A DNA stretch of 43,017 nt from Prevotella sp. (GTDB lineage: Bacteria; Bacteroidota; Bacteroidia; Bacteroidales; Bacteroidaceae), in assembly GCA_016281815.1 (NCBI GenBank), contig JAEEJK010000032.1:1-43017 (forward strand), written 5' to 3'. The notes beneath the pieces are model-generated. The model saw only the letters and a program-made list of their open reading frames with translations. It was not told the origin of the DNA and did not search any database. The position numbers were made by a program, and so were the translations under genes. The stretch's first letter is position 1. Every line of letters begins with the position of its first letter. Of this stretch, positions 26,404-36,111 are shown piece by piece.

Positions 26404-27812
26404 TGTCTTCTCAAACTTGATTTAGGTATGTTCATCTGTTCTCTGTATTTCACGATGGTGCGGCGCTTGGTCTGGAAACCTCTGCGGCGCATCTCTTCCT
26501 CCAGTTGGGCATCGGTGAAGGGATGTTTCTTGTCCTCGTGGTCGATGATGTCACGCAAGGCACTCTTCACCTTTCTTGTCGACACCTCATCACCGTCATT
26601 GTCGTAGCGGTCGCTGAAGAAGAAGCGGAGGCGGAAGATACCCCATCGGGTCTCAGCATATTTCTCGTTGGTCACCCGTGAGATGGTGGAGATGTCGAGT
26701 CCTGTGTCAGCCGCCACATCTTTCAGTGCCATGGGTCTGAGGTCAGCCTCATCGCCATCGAGGAAGAATTTCTTCTGCCTGCGTATGATGGCCGCCATGG
26801 TCTTGGTGAGGGTGATCTGTCGTTGTTGGAGGGCTTCGATGAGCATGCGGGCATTGTCGACATCGCGGCGCAGCATTGGCAGCATCTCCTTGTCGCGGTG
26901 TGACAACTCGCGCAGGTTGTCGATGGTCTCAAGATAGGATTCCGACACCATCAGGTCGGGCAGACGGCCGCGGCGGAGCGTGAAGTTAACTTGTCCGTCA
27001 TCGGTGGTCTCGACGATGAAGTCGGGTGTCACCTGGTGGATGCTGATGCCCTGCACCTCTCCCAGGGCAGCCCCTGGTTTGGGATTGAGTTTGTGCAATT
27101 CGTTTCGCACGGCTTCTTTTTCCTCATCGTCCAGGTGCAGGACTTGCTGCAGTTTTCGCCAGTGATTTTTCAGCAGGTCATCGAAATAGTTGGATATGAT
27201 ACGGCGGAGGATATCCTTCATCTTGCCATCCTGTCGCCTTTCCACCTGCAGCAGCAGGCACTGTTGCAGGTTCTGGGCACCGATGCCGGCAGGGTCAAAC
27301 TGCTGTAAGATATGGAGCACCTCGGCGATTTCCTCATCGGTGGTGTAGACATTGTGGTAGATGGCCATCTCATCGTTGATGGTGGTGAGATCCTTGCGCA
27401 GCAGACCGTCGTTGTCGAGTGATCCGATGAGGTATTCCATGATCTGGCGCTGGTGGTCGCTGAGCGGAGTCTCCCCCATCTGCACCCGCAGGTTGTCGTA
27501 GAACGAGATGCTGTTGGAGGGGTCCTGGTGCTGTCGCTGCTCATAGACGGGCAGTTCATTGTCGTCATAGTCACCCATATCGTTGCCGCTGAAATCACTC
27601 TCGTTCGTTGTGACCGTTTCGGAAGATTCCCAGTCCTCGTCGCCCGACTTTGCTTCCAGTGCGGGGTTGTCAATCAGTTGTTGATTGACATAGTCGGTCA
27701 GTTGGTCGATGGGTTTCTCGATCATCTGTCCGATGAGCAGTTGCAGGGGGGTGAGCCGCTGTTTCTGCCGTTGCGTCTGTCGTTCTGTCTGTCCTAATGC
27801 TTGCTTGGCCAT
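26400..27812 (-). CDS. rpoN: RNA polymerase sigma-54 factor
   Basis: The protein has 470 residues. The N-terminal activator-interacting region is Gln/Leu-rich (RLTPLQLLIGQMIEKPIDQL), an acidic linker follows (~55-95), then the core-binding domain (QQFDPAGIGAQNLQQCLLLQ, LNPKPGAALGE) and a C-terminal DNA-binding domain ending in the RpoN box KRRTIVKYRE (~449-458). It directs RNA polymerase to -24/-12 promoters and needs an ATP-driven activator; none is in this window. It starts within the end of the unknown gene 27794-28456 (19-nt overlap) and overlaps PAP2 by 4 nt. Confidence 0.96.
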   Translation of the reverse strand: MAKQALGQTERQTQRQKQRLTPLQLLIGQMIEKPIDQLTDYVNQQLIDNPALEAKSGDEDWESSETVTTNESDFSGNDMGDYDDNELPVYEQRQHQDPSNSISFYDNLRVQMGETPLSDHQRQIMEYLIGSLDNDGLLRKDLTTINDEMAIYHNVYTTDEEIAEVLHILQQFDPAGIGAQNLQQCLLLQVERRQDGKMKDILRRIISNYFDDLLKNHWRKLQQVLHLDDEEKEAVRNELHKLNPKPGAALGEVQGISIHQVTPDFIVETTDDGQVNFTLRRGRLPDLMVSESYLETIDNLRELSHRDKEMLPMLRRDVDNARMLIEALQQRQITLTKTMAAIIRRQKKFFLDGDEADLRPMALKDVAADTGLDISTISRVTNEKYAETRWGIFRLRFFFSDRYDNDGDEVSTRKVKSALRDIIDHEDKKHPFTDAQLEEEMRRRGFQTKRRTIVKYREQMNIPKSSLRRQ

Positions 27813-28456
27813 GTCTGTCGGTAATATTCTTGCAATTGTGTGGCGTATGCCGCGAGGTCGCTGGGGTCGCCGTTGCCATAGCGTTGCCAGATGGCTTGGC
27901 AGGCCTTTGTCAGCGTATGGTCTCCGAGGTGTTTCTGATGGAGGTAGGGGTCACACTGCTGGAAGATATCGAGTACTTCTGCCACCTGTTGGGCGCTGAT
28001 ACCCAATGCCTTGGCAATATCTGCCACCTCTGGCGTCTCAGGCACCATTGTGTTGGGGGTGAGTCGGAAATAGAGGTCGAGGATGAGGATGAGTTTCACT
28101 GGGGTGAGCGACGGACACTCTGCCAGCGGCCGGAAATCGGTCTCAAACAACTTTGTCACCTCTACTCCCTCATAAAAGGACTCCGCATTGTTGAATCCCT
28201 CCATCATGCGGAGCAGTTCCACCTCACGGGCGAGTTTTTTGGGATGGTCGGCGTATGTGTTCCATAGCCGCTCTATCTGTGGGGTGTCCAGGCGTCTCAG
28301 GCTCACCATTTTGCGGTAGAGAGTCCTGGGAGAGAAATGCAGTTCGAGAGCGAGGTCTACTGTGTCGCGTGAGTAGAGAGGTTTCACTCCTACAGGTTTC
28401 TTCAGATAGATCTGTATCAGCATGATCCAGTTTTCTTCAGTCCATCGTTTTCTCAT
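27794..28456 (-). CDS. Unknown protein fused by overlap to rpoN
   Basis: The protein has 220 residues, no signal peptide and no membrane segment. I do not recognise a named family. The N-terminus (KRWTEENWIMLIQIYLKKP) is Myb/SANT-like, followed by a helical part with LALELHFSPRTLYRKMVSL. The C-terminal half has a helix-turn-helix-like stretch (EVADIAKALGISAQQVAEVL). The gene overlaps the rpoN start by 19 nt, so the two are translationally coupled, and a job with sigma-54 or in DNA binding is a reasonable guess. It lies 22 nt after the C1 peptidase stop. No homologue search was possible. Confidence 0.7.
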   Translation of the reverse strand: MRKRWTEENWIMLIQIYLKKPVGVKPLYSRDTVDLALELHFSPRTLYRKMVSLRRLDTPQIERLWNTYADHPKKLAREVELLRMMEGFNNAESFYEGVEVTKLFETDFRPLAECPSLTPVKLILILDLYFRLTPNTMVPETPEVADIAKALGISAQQVAEVLDIFQQCDPYLHQKHLGDHTLTKACQAIWQRYGNGDPSDLAAYATQLQEYYRQTWPSKH

Positions 28457-28478
28457 TGTCTTGGGGTGTTATGGTTGG

Positions 28479-29573
28479 CTACAAAGTGTTGGGGAGAAAC
28501 GGGTCATCAGGCGGAGGGACGAGTTGCGACATTGGAGGCAAGGCAGCGGTTGGGATTACCACGGCGATGGTTTTGGCGCGTACATAGTTCTCTTCGAGAT
28601 ACACCAGTCCGCCTCGTAGCGAGTTTGTCCATGAGTTTTTGCAGACAAAGTATTTCCGGTTTTTTTTGTCATGTGCGATGCCCACCATCTCCATGCAGTG
28701 GTCATCGGTGGTCTGCAGGCGGTCGAAGGCGATTTGTCGGCTCTCCTGTGTGACGGTGTCTTGGTGTGGTGAGAGATGCGCCACACCTTGCTGGTGGTCG
28801 TACCCTTTCTCGCTGACATCGCCTTCCCAGCACACGGGATGTCCTGAGCGCAAGGCTTGCTCCACATATTGCATCAAGGAGTCAAGTTCCACGTTGAGGA
28901 ACGTATCACGGAAATGGTTGTCGGCCACGTCGATGACCATTCTGGTGCCGAAGGGTCGGTGGCTGAAACTGGTGAGAGCAGCATACTCATAGGGTTGGTA
29001 GAGGCTGTGTGCAAACTCCGTGGGGGTATATTGGCATCCGAGCATGAACACCCATGAGGGCGGTGTGCCCATCGCCTCATCGAGGACGGTGGCTACCGAC
29101 TCGTCAAGGTGTCCAGTTCCTTTGCGGTGAGCGTGTTCCTGGTCGGCGAGGTGTTGGATCTGCGTGCAGAGTTTCCTGTAGCCGACATTCTCTCTTTGGC
29201 GGTAAGAGGTGTATGGCATGGCACCGTAGAGTTGGATCAGGTGCAGGGCGGTGGTTGCCATTCCTCTCATGGATACGGTGTGTGCTTTTCCCAGCGCATA
29301 GCGCTGTCGGGCCTCATCGGCGAGCAGGTGATAGGCGAGGTATGCGACGGAAAGGTCAACGGAGTCACCCTGCATGATGTGTTCAGTCTCGATGGTGGCG
29401 AGCATGGCATATGCCCAGCAGAGTTCGCTGCGTCCCTGATCCTTCATGGGGGTGGTTCGCAGCATCACTTCCGTGACGAATTCTTCGTCAGGTTTTGTTT
29501 GCTGCGTCTGGCTGTCCTTTCCTGTGCAAGCGGAAAGAATCAACAGGATGAAAAAACTGATATCATTTTTCAT
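28479..29573 (-). CDS. C1 (papain/bleomycin hydrolase-like) peptidase lipoprotein
   Basis: The protein has 364 residues. A short signal peptide ends in a lipobox (LSAC, Cys16). Catalytic residues of the papain clan are in place: Gln46 and Cys52 in KDQGRSELCWAYAMLATIE, His292 in DDHCMEMVGIAHD and Asn313 in VCKNSWTNS. The motif order and C-terminal SWT resemble the bleomycin-hydrolase/aminopeptidase C branch, but the protein is envelope-anchored. It likely degrades peptides in the periplasm or at the surface. It overlaps the S41 protease gene by 11 nt. Confidence 0.88.
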   Translation of the reverse strand: MKNDISFFILLILSACTGKDSQTQQTKPDEEFVTEVMLRTTPMKDQGRSELCWAYAMLATIETEHIMQGDSVDLSVAYLAYHLLADEARQRYALGKAHTVSMRGMATTALHLIQLYGAMPYTSYRQRENVGYRKLCTQIQHLADQEHAHRKGTGHLDESVATVLDEAMGTPPSWVFMLGCQYTPTEFAHSLYQPYEYAALTSFSHRPFGTRMVIDVADNHFRDTFLNVELDSLMQYVEQALRSGHPVCWEGDVSEKGYDHQQGVAHLSPHQDTVTQESRQIAFDRLQTTDDHCMEMVGIAHDKKNRKYFVCKNSWTNSLRGGLVYLEENYVRAKTIAVVIPTAALPPMSQLVPPPDDPFLPNTL

Positions 29574-31134
29574 CTAACAAAGATACTGCTTTTTGCACGA
29601 TATCGTTGGTCTCGTTCATCACCTGGAAATATTCGGTCAAGTCCCACAGGTCGCGGGCGACAAGAGCCTTGAGTTGGGTACGTAGGTAGGGCAGGGTGGT
29701 CTGCAGTTCCTCATCATCCTTCGGTTTTACGTTGACCTCCGCTCCTTTTGCGATGACGGCATCCACAAAACTCTGCGGCACCTCGTAGTTGGCGTTGAAG
29801 TCCTCAAAGGTAGCATACTGCTTCTTGAGTTTCTTGCGGTTGGCGTCGATATACTTCAGGTTGGCATTGATGATGGCACTCTTGGCAGACAGTTGTCTGT
29901 GGAACAGTGTGTAGCGTGTGGTGTCGAGCGGTACGAAATAGTCGGGCATGATGCCTCCGCCGCCATATACTGTGCGGTGTTCACGAAGAGTTTGGAAACG
30001 GAGAGAGTCAGCAAAATGGATACTGTCGGCAGAGGTGAGTTCACCGTTCTTCAGTCTGTTGTCGATGTCTTTGGCATAGTCTTTCTGTCCCCCCTTGGTG
30101 TAGGGCTTCTGGATACATCTTCCTGAAGGAGTGTAGTAGTGTGAGATGGTGAGGCGTATCATCGACCCGTCGGCAAACTCGATGGGGCGCTGCACCAGTC
30201 CCTTGCCGAAGGAGCGTCTGCCAACGATGATGCCCCTGTCCTGGTCCTGGATGGCTCCTGAGAGGATTTCTGATGCAGAGGCGCTGAATTCATTGACCAG
30301 CACAGCCAAGCGTCCTGTGAAGGGTTGCTTACCGCCATCGGCATGATATTCGTGCCGAGGTGCTTTCAGTCCCTCGGTATAGACGATCATGTCGCCTTTG
30401 GAAAGCAGTTCGTTGACCACCATGACGGCAGCCTGCAGATATCCGCCTCCGTTGTCCTGCAGGTCGATGATGAGGCGGTCGATGCCTTTCTCCTGCAACT
30501 TACCCAGTGCGGTCATGAACTCATCGTAGGTGGTGGCGCCGAAATTGTTGAGGCGTATGTATCCGATGCCTGGCTTGATGACATAGGAGGCATCGATTGA
30601 GAAAACAGGTATTTTGTCGCGGACGACGGTGAATGGCAGTTGATCCTTGATGCCCGGTCTGACAATCTTGAGATGGGCTTTGGTGCCCTTCGGTCCGCGC
30701 AAGCGCCGCATGATTTCCTCTTTCGACATCTTCACACCGGCGATGGCGGTATCGTTGACCGCCACGATGCGGTCGCCGGGGATGATGCCCACTTTTTCAG
30801 ACGGTCCTTTGGTAACGGTCTGTATCACGACCAGGGTATCTTCCATCATATTGAACTGCACGCCGATGCCCTCAAAACTGCCCTCCAGCGACTCGCTCAT
30901 CGCCTTGACCTCCTTGGCGGTGGAATAGGTGGAGTGGGGGTCGAGTTTCTCAAGCATGCCACGTATGGCGTCTTCGACGAGTTTGTTCTCATCGACACTG
31001 TCCACGTATAGGTTGGTGATGGCCATCTCGGCCATGTGGAGTTTGCTCTTGGGGTTGTTGTCGGTTATACGCAGTTGTGCATGGGATGCTGCCACCGACA
31101 GCAGTGTGAGTGCGGTGATGATGATTTTTCTCAT
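29563..31134 (-). CDS. S41-family C-terminal processing protease
   Basis: The protein has 523 residues with a signal peptide (ASHA/Q, ~19). After an N-terminal helical region comes a PDZ domain (~85-165, [23 protein letters not shown]) and the S41 protease core with [10 protein letters not shown] (catalytic Ser286) and [10 protein letters not shown] (Lys311), the Ser/Lys dyad of CtpA/Prc enzymes. These cut proteins from the C-terminus in the periplasm. The C-terminal ~150 residues are a helical extension common in Bacteroidetes members. Its ATG overlaps the parE stop (31131-31134). Confidence 0.94.
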   Translation of the reverse strand: MRKIIITALTLLSVAASHAQLRITDNNPKSKLHMAEMAITNLYVDSVDENKLVEDAIRGMLEKLDPHSTYSTAKEVKAMSESLEGSFEGIGVQFNMMEDTLVVIQTVTKGPSEKVGIIPGDRIVAVNDTAIAGVKMSKEEIMRRLRGPKGTKAHLKIVRPGIKDQLPFTVVRDKIPVFSIDASYVIKPGIGYIRLNNFGATTYDEFMTALGKLQEKGIDRLIIDLQDNGGGYLQAAVMVVNELLSKGDMIVYTEGLKAPRHEYHADGGKQPFTGRLAVLVNEFSASASEILSGAIQDQDRGIIVGRRSFGKGLVQRPIEFADGSMIRLTISHYYTPSGRCIQKPYTKGGQKDYAKDIDNRLKNGELTSADSIHFADSLRFQTLREHRTVYGGGGIMPDYFVPLDTTRYTLFHRQLSAKSAIINANLKYIDANRKKLKKQYATFEDFNANYEVPQSFVDAVIAKGAEVNVKPKDDEELQTTLPYLRTQLKALVARDLWDLTEYFQVMNETNDIVQKAVSLLDEK

Positions 31135-33092
31135 ACGGCCTCTTCTTCTGGGATATTTTCTTCTATGACGAGGTTATCGATAATGAAATTCTGTCTTTCC
31201 ATGGTGTTCTTGCCCATGTAGTATTCGAGCAGTTGCTGCACCTGGTCATTTTTGTGGAGGGTCACCTGCTCCAGACGCATGTCGGGACCGATGAAATGGA
31301 CGAACTCATCGGGTGATATTTCGCCCAGTCCCTTGAATCGGGTGATTTCAGGGTCGGGTCCCAGGTCTCGGATGGCGTTGATGCGCTCCTCGTCGCTGTA
31401 GCAGTAGCGTGTCACATAGTCGTTGCGCCGCTCGCTGGGTGCGCGCTTGGCGTCAGCCTCGGCAATGACTTGCTTGTTCTTGATTTTGGACCGGCGTGCC
31501 CTCACGCGGAAGAGCGGTGTCTGCAGCACGTATACATGGCCTTTCTTGATCAAGTCGGGGAAGAACTGCAGGAAGAAGGTGATGATGAGCAGGCGGATGT
31601 GCATGCCGTCGACATCGGCGTCGGTGGCGACAATCACCTTGTTGTAGCGCAGGGTGTCGAGACCATCCTCGATGTCGAGTGCTGCCTGCAGCAGGTTGAA
31701 CTCCTCGTTCTCATAAACCACCTTCTTGGTGAGTCCATAGGAGTTGAGCGGTTTGCCGCGGAGGGAGAACACCGCCTGGGTGTTGACGTCGCGGCTCTTG
31801 GTGATGCTTCCGCTGGCGGAGTCGCCCTCGGTGATGAAGATGCAACTCTCTTCCTTGCGGTCGTTCTTCGTGTCGCTGTAGTGGATGCGGCAGTCGCGCA
31901 ACTTGCGGTTGTGCAGGTTGGCTTTCTTGGCGCGCTCCCGGGCGATTTTGGTGACACCGGCCATGGCTTTCCGTTCCTTCTCGCTCTCTGCTATTTTTTG
32001 CAGCATCACCTCCGCCATGTCAGGATTTCGGTGCAGGTAGTTGTCCACTTCCTGTTTGATGAAGTCGCCGATATACTTGTTGACCGACACGCCGTCGGGG
32101 CTCATGGTGAGCGATCCGAGTTTGATTTTGGTCTGGCTCTCAAACATCGGTTCCTCGATATTGACGGCGATGGCTGCGACGAGGCCGTTGCGGATATCCC
32201 CATATTCGAAAGCCTTGCCCGAAAACTCCTTGATGGTCTTGGCGATATGCTCCTTGAAGGCACTTTGGTGGGTGCCGCCCTGTGTGGTGTGCTGACCGTT
32301 GACAAAGGAGTGGTATTCCTCACCATACTGGTTGGTGTGGGTGAAGGCAATCTCGATATCCTCGCCCTTGAGGTGTACGATGGGGTAGATGCCCTGACTG
32401 GTCATCGAGTCATTGAGCAGGTCCTCCAGGCCATTGCGGCTGAGGATGCGCCTGCCGTTGTACATGATGGTCAGACCAGTGTTGAGGTAGGTGTAGTTGC
32501 GGAGCATCGTCTCCACGATCTCATCGTGGAAACGATAGTTTTTGAACATGGTGTTGTCGGGCTCAAACCAGATGTAGGTGCCGTTCTCGTCGGCGCTGTC
32601 CTCTGTGATATCGTTTTGGAGCACACCGCGCTCAAAAGTGGCCCTGCGCACCTTCCCTTCCCGATAGGAGCGCACCTCGAAGCGGGAACTGAGGGCATTG
32701 ACAGCCTTCACGCCGACGCCGTTGAGTCCGACGCTCTTCTTGAAGGCTTTGGAGTCGTACTTGCCACCGGTATTGAGCATGCTGACGGCCTCGATGAGTT
32801 TTCCCTGCGGGATGCCGCGTCCATAGTCGCGCACCCTCACACGCAGATTGTCCTCGATGTCCACCTCTATGCGCTTTCCGGCATTCATCTTGAACTCGTC
32901 GATGGAGTTGTCTATCACCTCTTTGAGCAGCACGTAGATGCCGTCCTCAGCCAGTGAACCGTCACCCAGACGGCCGATATACATACCGGGTCGGGTGCGG
33001 ATATGATCCATGTCGTTCAGGTGTATGATGTTGTCGTCGGTGTATTTCACCTGTTCGTTGGTGGGGTCAAAAATGTCTTTCTCTTCTTGCAT
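31131..33092 (-). CDS. parE: DNA topoisomerase IV subunit B (ParE/GyrB type)
   Basis: The protein has 653 residues. The GHKL ATPase has [29 protein letters not shown] and YGRGIP. The TOPRIM domain has [10 protein letters not shown] and [16 protein letters not shown], followed by [12 protein letters not shown]. With ParC it unlinks replicated chromosomes in the cytoplasm. The length and the sequence [20 protein letters not shown] favour the Bacteroidetes ParE over GyrB, but the two are close. It is the first gene after the promoter 33153-33184 and heads the run to the aldo/keto reductase. Confidence 0.9.
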   Translation of the reverse strand: MQEEKDIFDPTNEQVKYTDDNIIHLNDMDHIRTRPGMYIGRLGDGSLAEDGIYVLLKEVIDNSIDEFKMNAGKRIEVDIEDNLRVRVRDYGRGIPQGKLIEAVSMLNTGGKYDSKAFKKSVGLNGVGVKAVNALSSRFEVRSYREGKVRRATFERGVLQNDITEDSADENGTYIWFEPDNTMFKNYRFHDEIVETMLRNYTYLNTGLTIMYNGRRILSRNGLEDLLNDSMTSQGIYPIVHLKGEDIEIAFTHTNQYGEEYHSFVNGQHTTQGGTHQSAFKEHIAKTIKEFSGKAFEYGDIRNGLVAAIAVNIEEPMFESQTKIKLGSLTMSPDGVSVNKYIGDFIKQEVDNYLHRNPDMAEVMLQKIAESEKERKAMAGVTKIARERAKKANLHNRKLRDCRIHYSDTKNDRKEESCIFITEGDSASGSITKSRDVNTQAVFSLRGKPLNSYGLTKKVVYENEEFNLLQAALDIEDGLDTLRYNKVIVATDADVDGMHIRLLIITFFLQFFPDLIKKGHVYVLQTPLFRVRARRSKIKNKQVIAEADAKRAPSERRNDYVTRYCYSDEERINAIRDLGPDPEITRFKGLGEISPDEFVHFIGPDMRLEQVTLHKNDQVQQLLEYYMGKNTMERQNFIIDNLVIEENIPEEEAV

Positions 33093-33152
33093 GTCTTTTT
33101 TCTTCGGATAGGGTCACAACAAACCCTGTTTACACATATTCCTCTAAATGTG

Positions 33153-33184
33153 CAAAGTTAGGCAATTTCCCGTTTTTCTCCAAA
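33153..33184 (-). promoter_or_regulatory. Promoter of the parE operon
   Basis: On the minus strand TTTG (33184-33181), exactly 20 nt, then TAACTTTG (33160-33153) is a complete match to the Bacteroidetes consensus. Transcription would start ~55 nt before the parE ATG. Confidence 0.65.
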
Positions 33185-33202
33185 AGAAAAAGGAAAAAAA
33201 GG

Positions 33203-33234
33203 AGTTGGGAAGTTTAGAAGTTGGGGAGTTTGGA
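33203..33234. repeat. Two tandem copies of a 16-bp unit in the GNAT-parE spacer
   Basis: AGTTGGGAAGTTTAGA (33203-33218) is repeated with two changes as AGTTGGGGAGTTTGGA (33219-33234), between the parE promoter and the hairpin at 33264-33282. Confidence 0.6.
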
Positions 33235-33263
33235 CAAATGTTTAGTTTGTCGGGGTAATTATT

Positions 33264-33282
33264 CCCTCCCCTTTGGGGAGGG
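33264..33282 (-). terminator. Hairpin downstream of the GNAT-like gene
   Basis: CCCTCCCC-TTT-GGGGAGGG forms a perfect 8-bp GC-rich stem with a 3-nt loop, 15 nt past the minus-strand stop at 33297. The following bases (AATAATTA on the minus strand) are AT-rich but not a pure T-tract. It probably separates the GNAT transcript from parE. Confidence 0.5.
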
Positions 33283-33296
33283 TTAGGGAGGGGTGT

Positions 33297-34445
33297 TTAA
33301 ATCTTTTTCTTGTAGCATCTGCGGCGCTTGTGGAGTTCGGTTTCCAGTTCGCCCCACTGGCTCTGCACGTTGGTGTTGGTCTCCATCTCCACATTGGTCT
33401 CGCCCCAGTCGAAGCCATAGGCGGCATATCGTGGGATGAGGTCGGAGAAGAGCAGTGCGTTGGCACCCTTGTTGCGGTATTCTGGCAGCACCCCAACCAG
33501 ATAGAGGTCCACGATGTTGGTCTTGTGCCACTTGATGGCGCGGAGCAGATGCCACCAGCCAAACGGCCACAGACGTCCCTTGCGGCATTTCTGCAAGGCA
33601 CGGGTGAGCGAGGGAAGGGTAAGTCCCACTCCCACCACCTTGTGGGGCTCCACTCCCCAGTCCTCTATCACGGTGAAGAGGCTGAGGTCTGCCATGGGCA
33701 TGTACATCTTGACATATTGGTCCACCTGCCGCTCTGTGAGTTCTGAGAAGGAGTAGAGGTCCTTGAAGCACTCATTGAGCACCTTGAAAACTCGCTGTCC
33801 GTAGCCGCCCTCAAACACTTCCTTGCGGGTGAGTTTCTTCACATGGAGGTTGTAGCGGCGTTCGATCATGCTGGCAATCTTGGCGTATCTTGCAGGCACT
33901 TCCTTGGGTACGAAGAGTTTGAACTCCACGTAGTCATTGTCTTTCTCAAAACCGCCGAGTCGCTCGATGTGCTCGGGATAATAGGGATAGTTGTAGATGG
34001 TGGCGAGTGTGCCGAGTTGGTCAAAACCATGGATGAGCATGCCCTCCGGGTCCATGTCGGTGAAGCCCAGTGGCCCCACAATCTCAGTCATACCCTTGCT
34101 TCGGCCATAATCCTCGACAGCCTTGAGCAGGGCGCCCGACACTTCGATGTCATCAATGAAGTCAATCCATCCGAAGCGCACCACTTTGCGGTCCCATTTC
34201 TCGTTGGCCTTGTGATTGATGATGGCAGCGACGCGCCCCACAAGACGTCCGTCCTTGTATGCGAGGTAGTATTCAGCCTCGCAGAACTCAAATGCGGCGT
34301 TCTTGTCTTTGCTCAGTGTGAACAGTTCATCGCTGTATAGGACAGGAGCATCGTATTCGTTGCCTTTGTAGAGGTCGTAATGGTATTCAATAAATTTTTT
34401 GAGGTCCTTTTTCCCCTCTACTTTTTTGATGGTAATGGCAGCCAT
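33297..34445 (-). CDS. GNAT-like N-acetyltransferase family protein
   Basis: The protein has 382 residues and no signal peptide. The N-terminal half holds an acetyltransferase-like domain (FEFCEAEYYLAYKDGRLVGRVAAII, GPLGFTDMDPEGMLI). The C-terminal half has IVDLYLVGVLPEYRNKGANALL, whose VxPEYRNKG resembles the acetyl-CoA-binding motif A (Q/R-x-x-G-x-G/A) of GNAT enzymes. The acceptor substrate is unknown. It is transcribed from its own promoter at 34483-34514 and separated from parE by 204 nt and a hairpin. It belongs to a family found across Bacteroidetes as a large double-GNAT-like protein; the name is tentative. Confidence 0.7.
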   Translation of the reverse strand: MAAITIKKVEGKKDLKKFIEYHYDLYKGNEYDAPVLYSDELFTLSKDKNAAFEFCEAEYYLAYKDGRLVGRVAAIINHKANEKWDRKVVRFGWIDFIDDIEVSGALLKAVEDYGRSKGMTEIVGPLGFTDMDPEGMLIHGFDQLGTLATIYNYPYYPEHIERLGGFEKDNDYVEFKLFVPKEVPARYAKIASMIERRYNLHVKKLTRKEVFEGGYGQRVFKVLNECFKDLYSFSELTERQVDQYVKMYMPMADLSLFTVIEDWGVEPHKVVGVGLTLPSLTRALQKCRKGRLWPFGWWHLLRAIKWHKTNIVDLYLVGVLPEYRNKGANALLFSDLIPRYAAYGFDWGETNVEMETNTNVQSQWGELETELHKRRRCYKKKI

Positions 34446-34848
34446 GGTCAGTTTTGGTATATGATGAACGAATATTGAATGACAAAATTAAGACTTTTTG
34501 CCAAATTGACCAAATTTTAGGGAAAAATTAACCAAATCGGTCGTTTTTAACTATTTATTTAAACACAGAGAGACGGAGGGACTTCTTCTTCGCCTTTTTT
34601 GCGAACGCCTTGGCGGTTTTTGATCTTCTCTCCATATCAGTTGGTGTGTGCTCTGTTGCTCAGAGGAAAATCAAAAAGGAAGAAAAAATATAAAAACATT
34701 TTCAGCGTTGATGAAAAAATAAAAAAACGCAAGCGTTTCTCAAAAAGGATGAAAAAACATCAAATTAACTGATTTATAGTAACTTTCAATTTTACCACAC
34801 TCCTACACTCCTTTCAAATAGTTGAATCTTTGTATCTCTGTGCTGAAT
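34446..34848. other. AT-rich intergenic region with CACAGAG-type repeats
   Basis: These 403 bases contain no ORF of note. Beside the GNAT promoter they hold CACAGAG (34564-34570) leading into AACGCCTTGGCGG (about 34604-34616), and the reversed element CTCTGTG (34836-34842) 7 nt past the methyltransferase stop. The remainder is A/T-rich runs. Confidence 0.6.
34483..34514 (-). promoter_or_regulatory. Promoter of the GNAT-like gene
   Basis: On the minus strand TTTG (34514-34511), exactly 20 nt, then TAATTTTG (34490-34483) is a complete consensus match. The start point would be ~30 nt before the ATG at 34445. Confidence 0.65.
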
Positions 34849-36048
34849 TTAAATGATTTCACAGACGAAGATGACGTGTTCGCGCTGTCCGATGGTAGAT
34901 GCGAAAATCCAGTGGTTGCCACCGTCAGCGATTCGCAGCCGTTGTCGCAGTTGTACGGCACTCATCGGGAAGTTGCGCACGGTGATGTTGGCGCGGTCGA
35001 TGCCTTCCAGTGCTTTTCTCAACTCCTTCTTGTTGGTGGAGGAGATGCGGAGGATGTGCAGTTGTCGTCCGGGGAAGTCGGTCAGATGGGTGTTGGCCAC
35101 GAAGAGATGGCTGTTGGCGGAAAGAGCGCAGACGGGAAGACGTTGTGACAGGGTGTTGAAGCATCCGGCCTTCATGATGGCGGCATTTGGTTCATAGAGC
35201 CAAGACATGGCAGCAGTTTCCTCCAAATGGGAGAGGGTGGGGCAGGGCGGCAGTTGCCGTTCTTCCTGGGTGTCGGTGACGAAACAAGAATCATCATTGA
35301 CACAATGGAGGGCAACAGGACAGTCGGAGCGCGTTGCGGACAGCACCACAAGGAGTTCCTTGCACTCGTTGCCGGTGGCGATGATGTGTATTTCCCGCAG
35401 TGCTCCGGGGCATGAGGCGTTCAGTTCCTCTGCCGTTTGGTGCCAGTCGAGCATGGGTGAAAGTTTCACCAATAGAATGTCGGTTTTTTTCAGAATTTTT
35501 GGGAGCACTGGCAGGATATCGGGAGTGCAGTCGCTTATGGCATAAGTGCGTGCGCCGTGGGTGTCACGCCGGGCGGGATCGATGAAAACCAGACTTTGGT
35601 AAGGGAGTTGTGAGAGGACTTCAAGGCCATCGCCCTCTGTCACCGTGGCATGGTCGATGCCCAGAACTTGGAAGTTGTGCCGTGCAGTCTCGCATAGGTG
35701 GGGCTGCCGCTCAACGTAGATGGCTTTTTCAAACAAAGGAGCAAGCAACGAAAAGTCCACCCCCATGCCGCCGGTGAGGTCAGCCATGGAGGTGAAGTTT
35801 TGTATCAAGCGCTGGCAGAGTTTTGTCTTGTATCGTGCGGTGACTTCCGATGAGCACTGTTCGATGGCGAGGTGAGGAGGGTAGATGATCTCGTCGTGGG
35901 CAGCCCATGAGGGCAGTTTGGTTCGCGCCCTTTGCCACCCGTCGATTTGTTGGATGGCAAAGGGTATGTCGATGTCAGGAAATTTCCTGGCTTGCAGTGC
36001 CAGTTGCCGCACATCGTCCTCCCTATGCTCACGTATGAATTTTTTCAC
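34849..36048 (-). CDS. THUMP-like class I SAM-dependent methyltransferase
   Basis: The protein has 399 residues, cytoplasmic. The S-adenosylmethionine-binding motif is MADLTGGMGVDFSLLA (91-99 region), and motif IV is the VFIDPARRD stretch at ~154-162, a D-P-A-R loop typical of this group. The C-terminal ~100 residues, with NITVRNFPMSAVQLRQRL, match the THUMP-like domain added to these enzymes. The target, probably an RNA, is unknown. It is the last gene of the TPM-lemA-dipeptidase run; the 86-nt gap before it carries the AGTGAAG heptamer array and a TTAACTAC doublet. Confidence 0.85.
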   Translation of the reverse strand: MKKFIREHREDDVRQLALQARKFPDIDIPFAIQQIDGWQRARTKLPSWAAHDEIIYPPHLAIEQCSSEVTARYKTKLCQRLIQNFTSMADLTGGMGVDFSLLAPLFEKAIYVERQPHLCETARHNFQVLGIDHATVTEGDGLEVLSQLPYQSLVFIDPARRDTHGARTYAISDCTPDILPVLPKILKKTDILLVKLSPMLDWHQTAEELNASCPGALREIHIIATGNECKELLVVLSATRSDCPVALHCVNDDSCFVTDTQEERQLPPCPTLSHLEETAAMSWLYEPNAAIMKAGCFNTLSQRLPVCALSANSHLFVANTHLTDFPGRQLHILRISSTNKKELRKALEGIDRANITVRNFPMSAVQLRQRLRIADGGNHWIFASTIGQREHVIFVCEII

Positions 36049-36111
36049 CCTGACGGCTTTAACTTCTCAGCGAAGCGATAACGTCTTAACTACTTAACTA
36101 CTCAACGAATT

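Noticed and set aside
31470..32957. Long plus-strand open frame (495 codons) opposite parE
   Set aside because: It mirrors the reverse complement of the conserved ParE sequence, has no motif of its own, and is a by-product of codon usage on the real strand.
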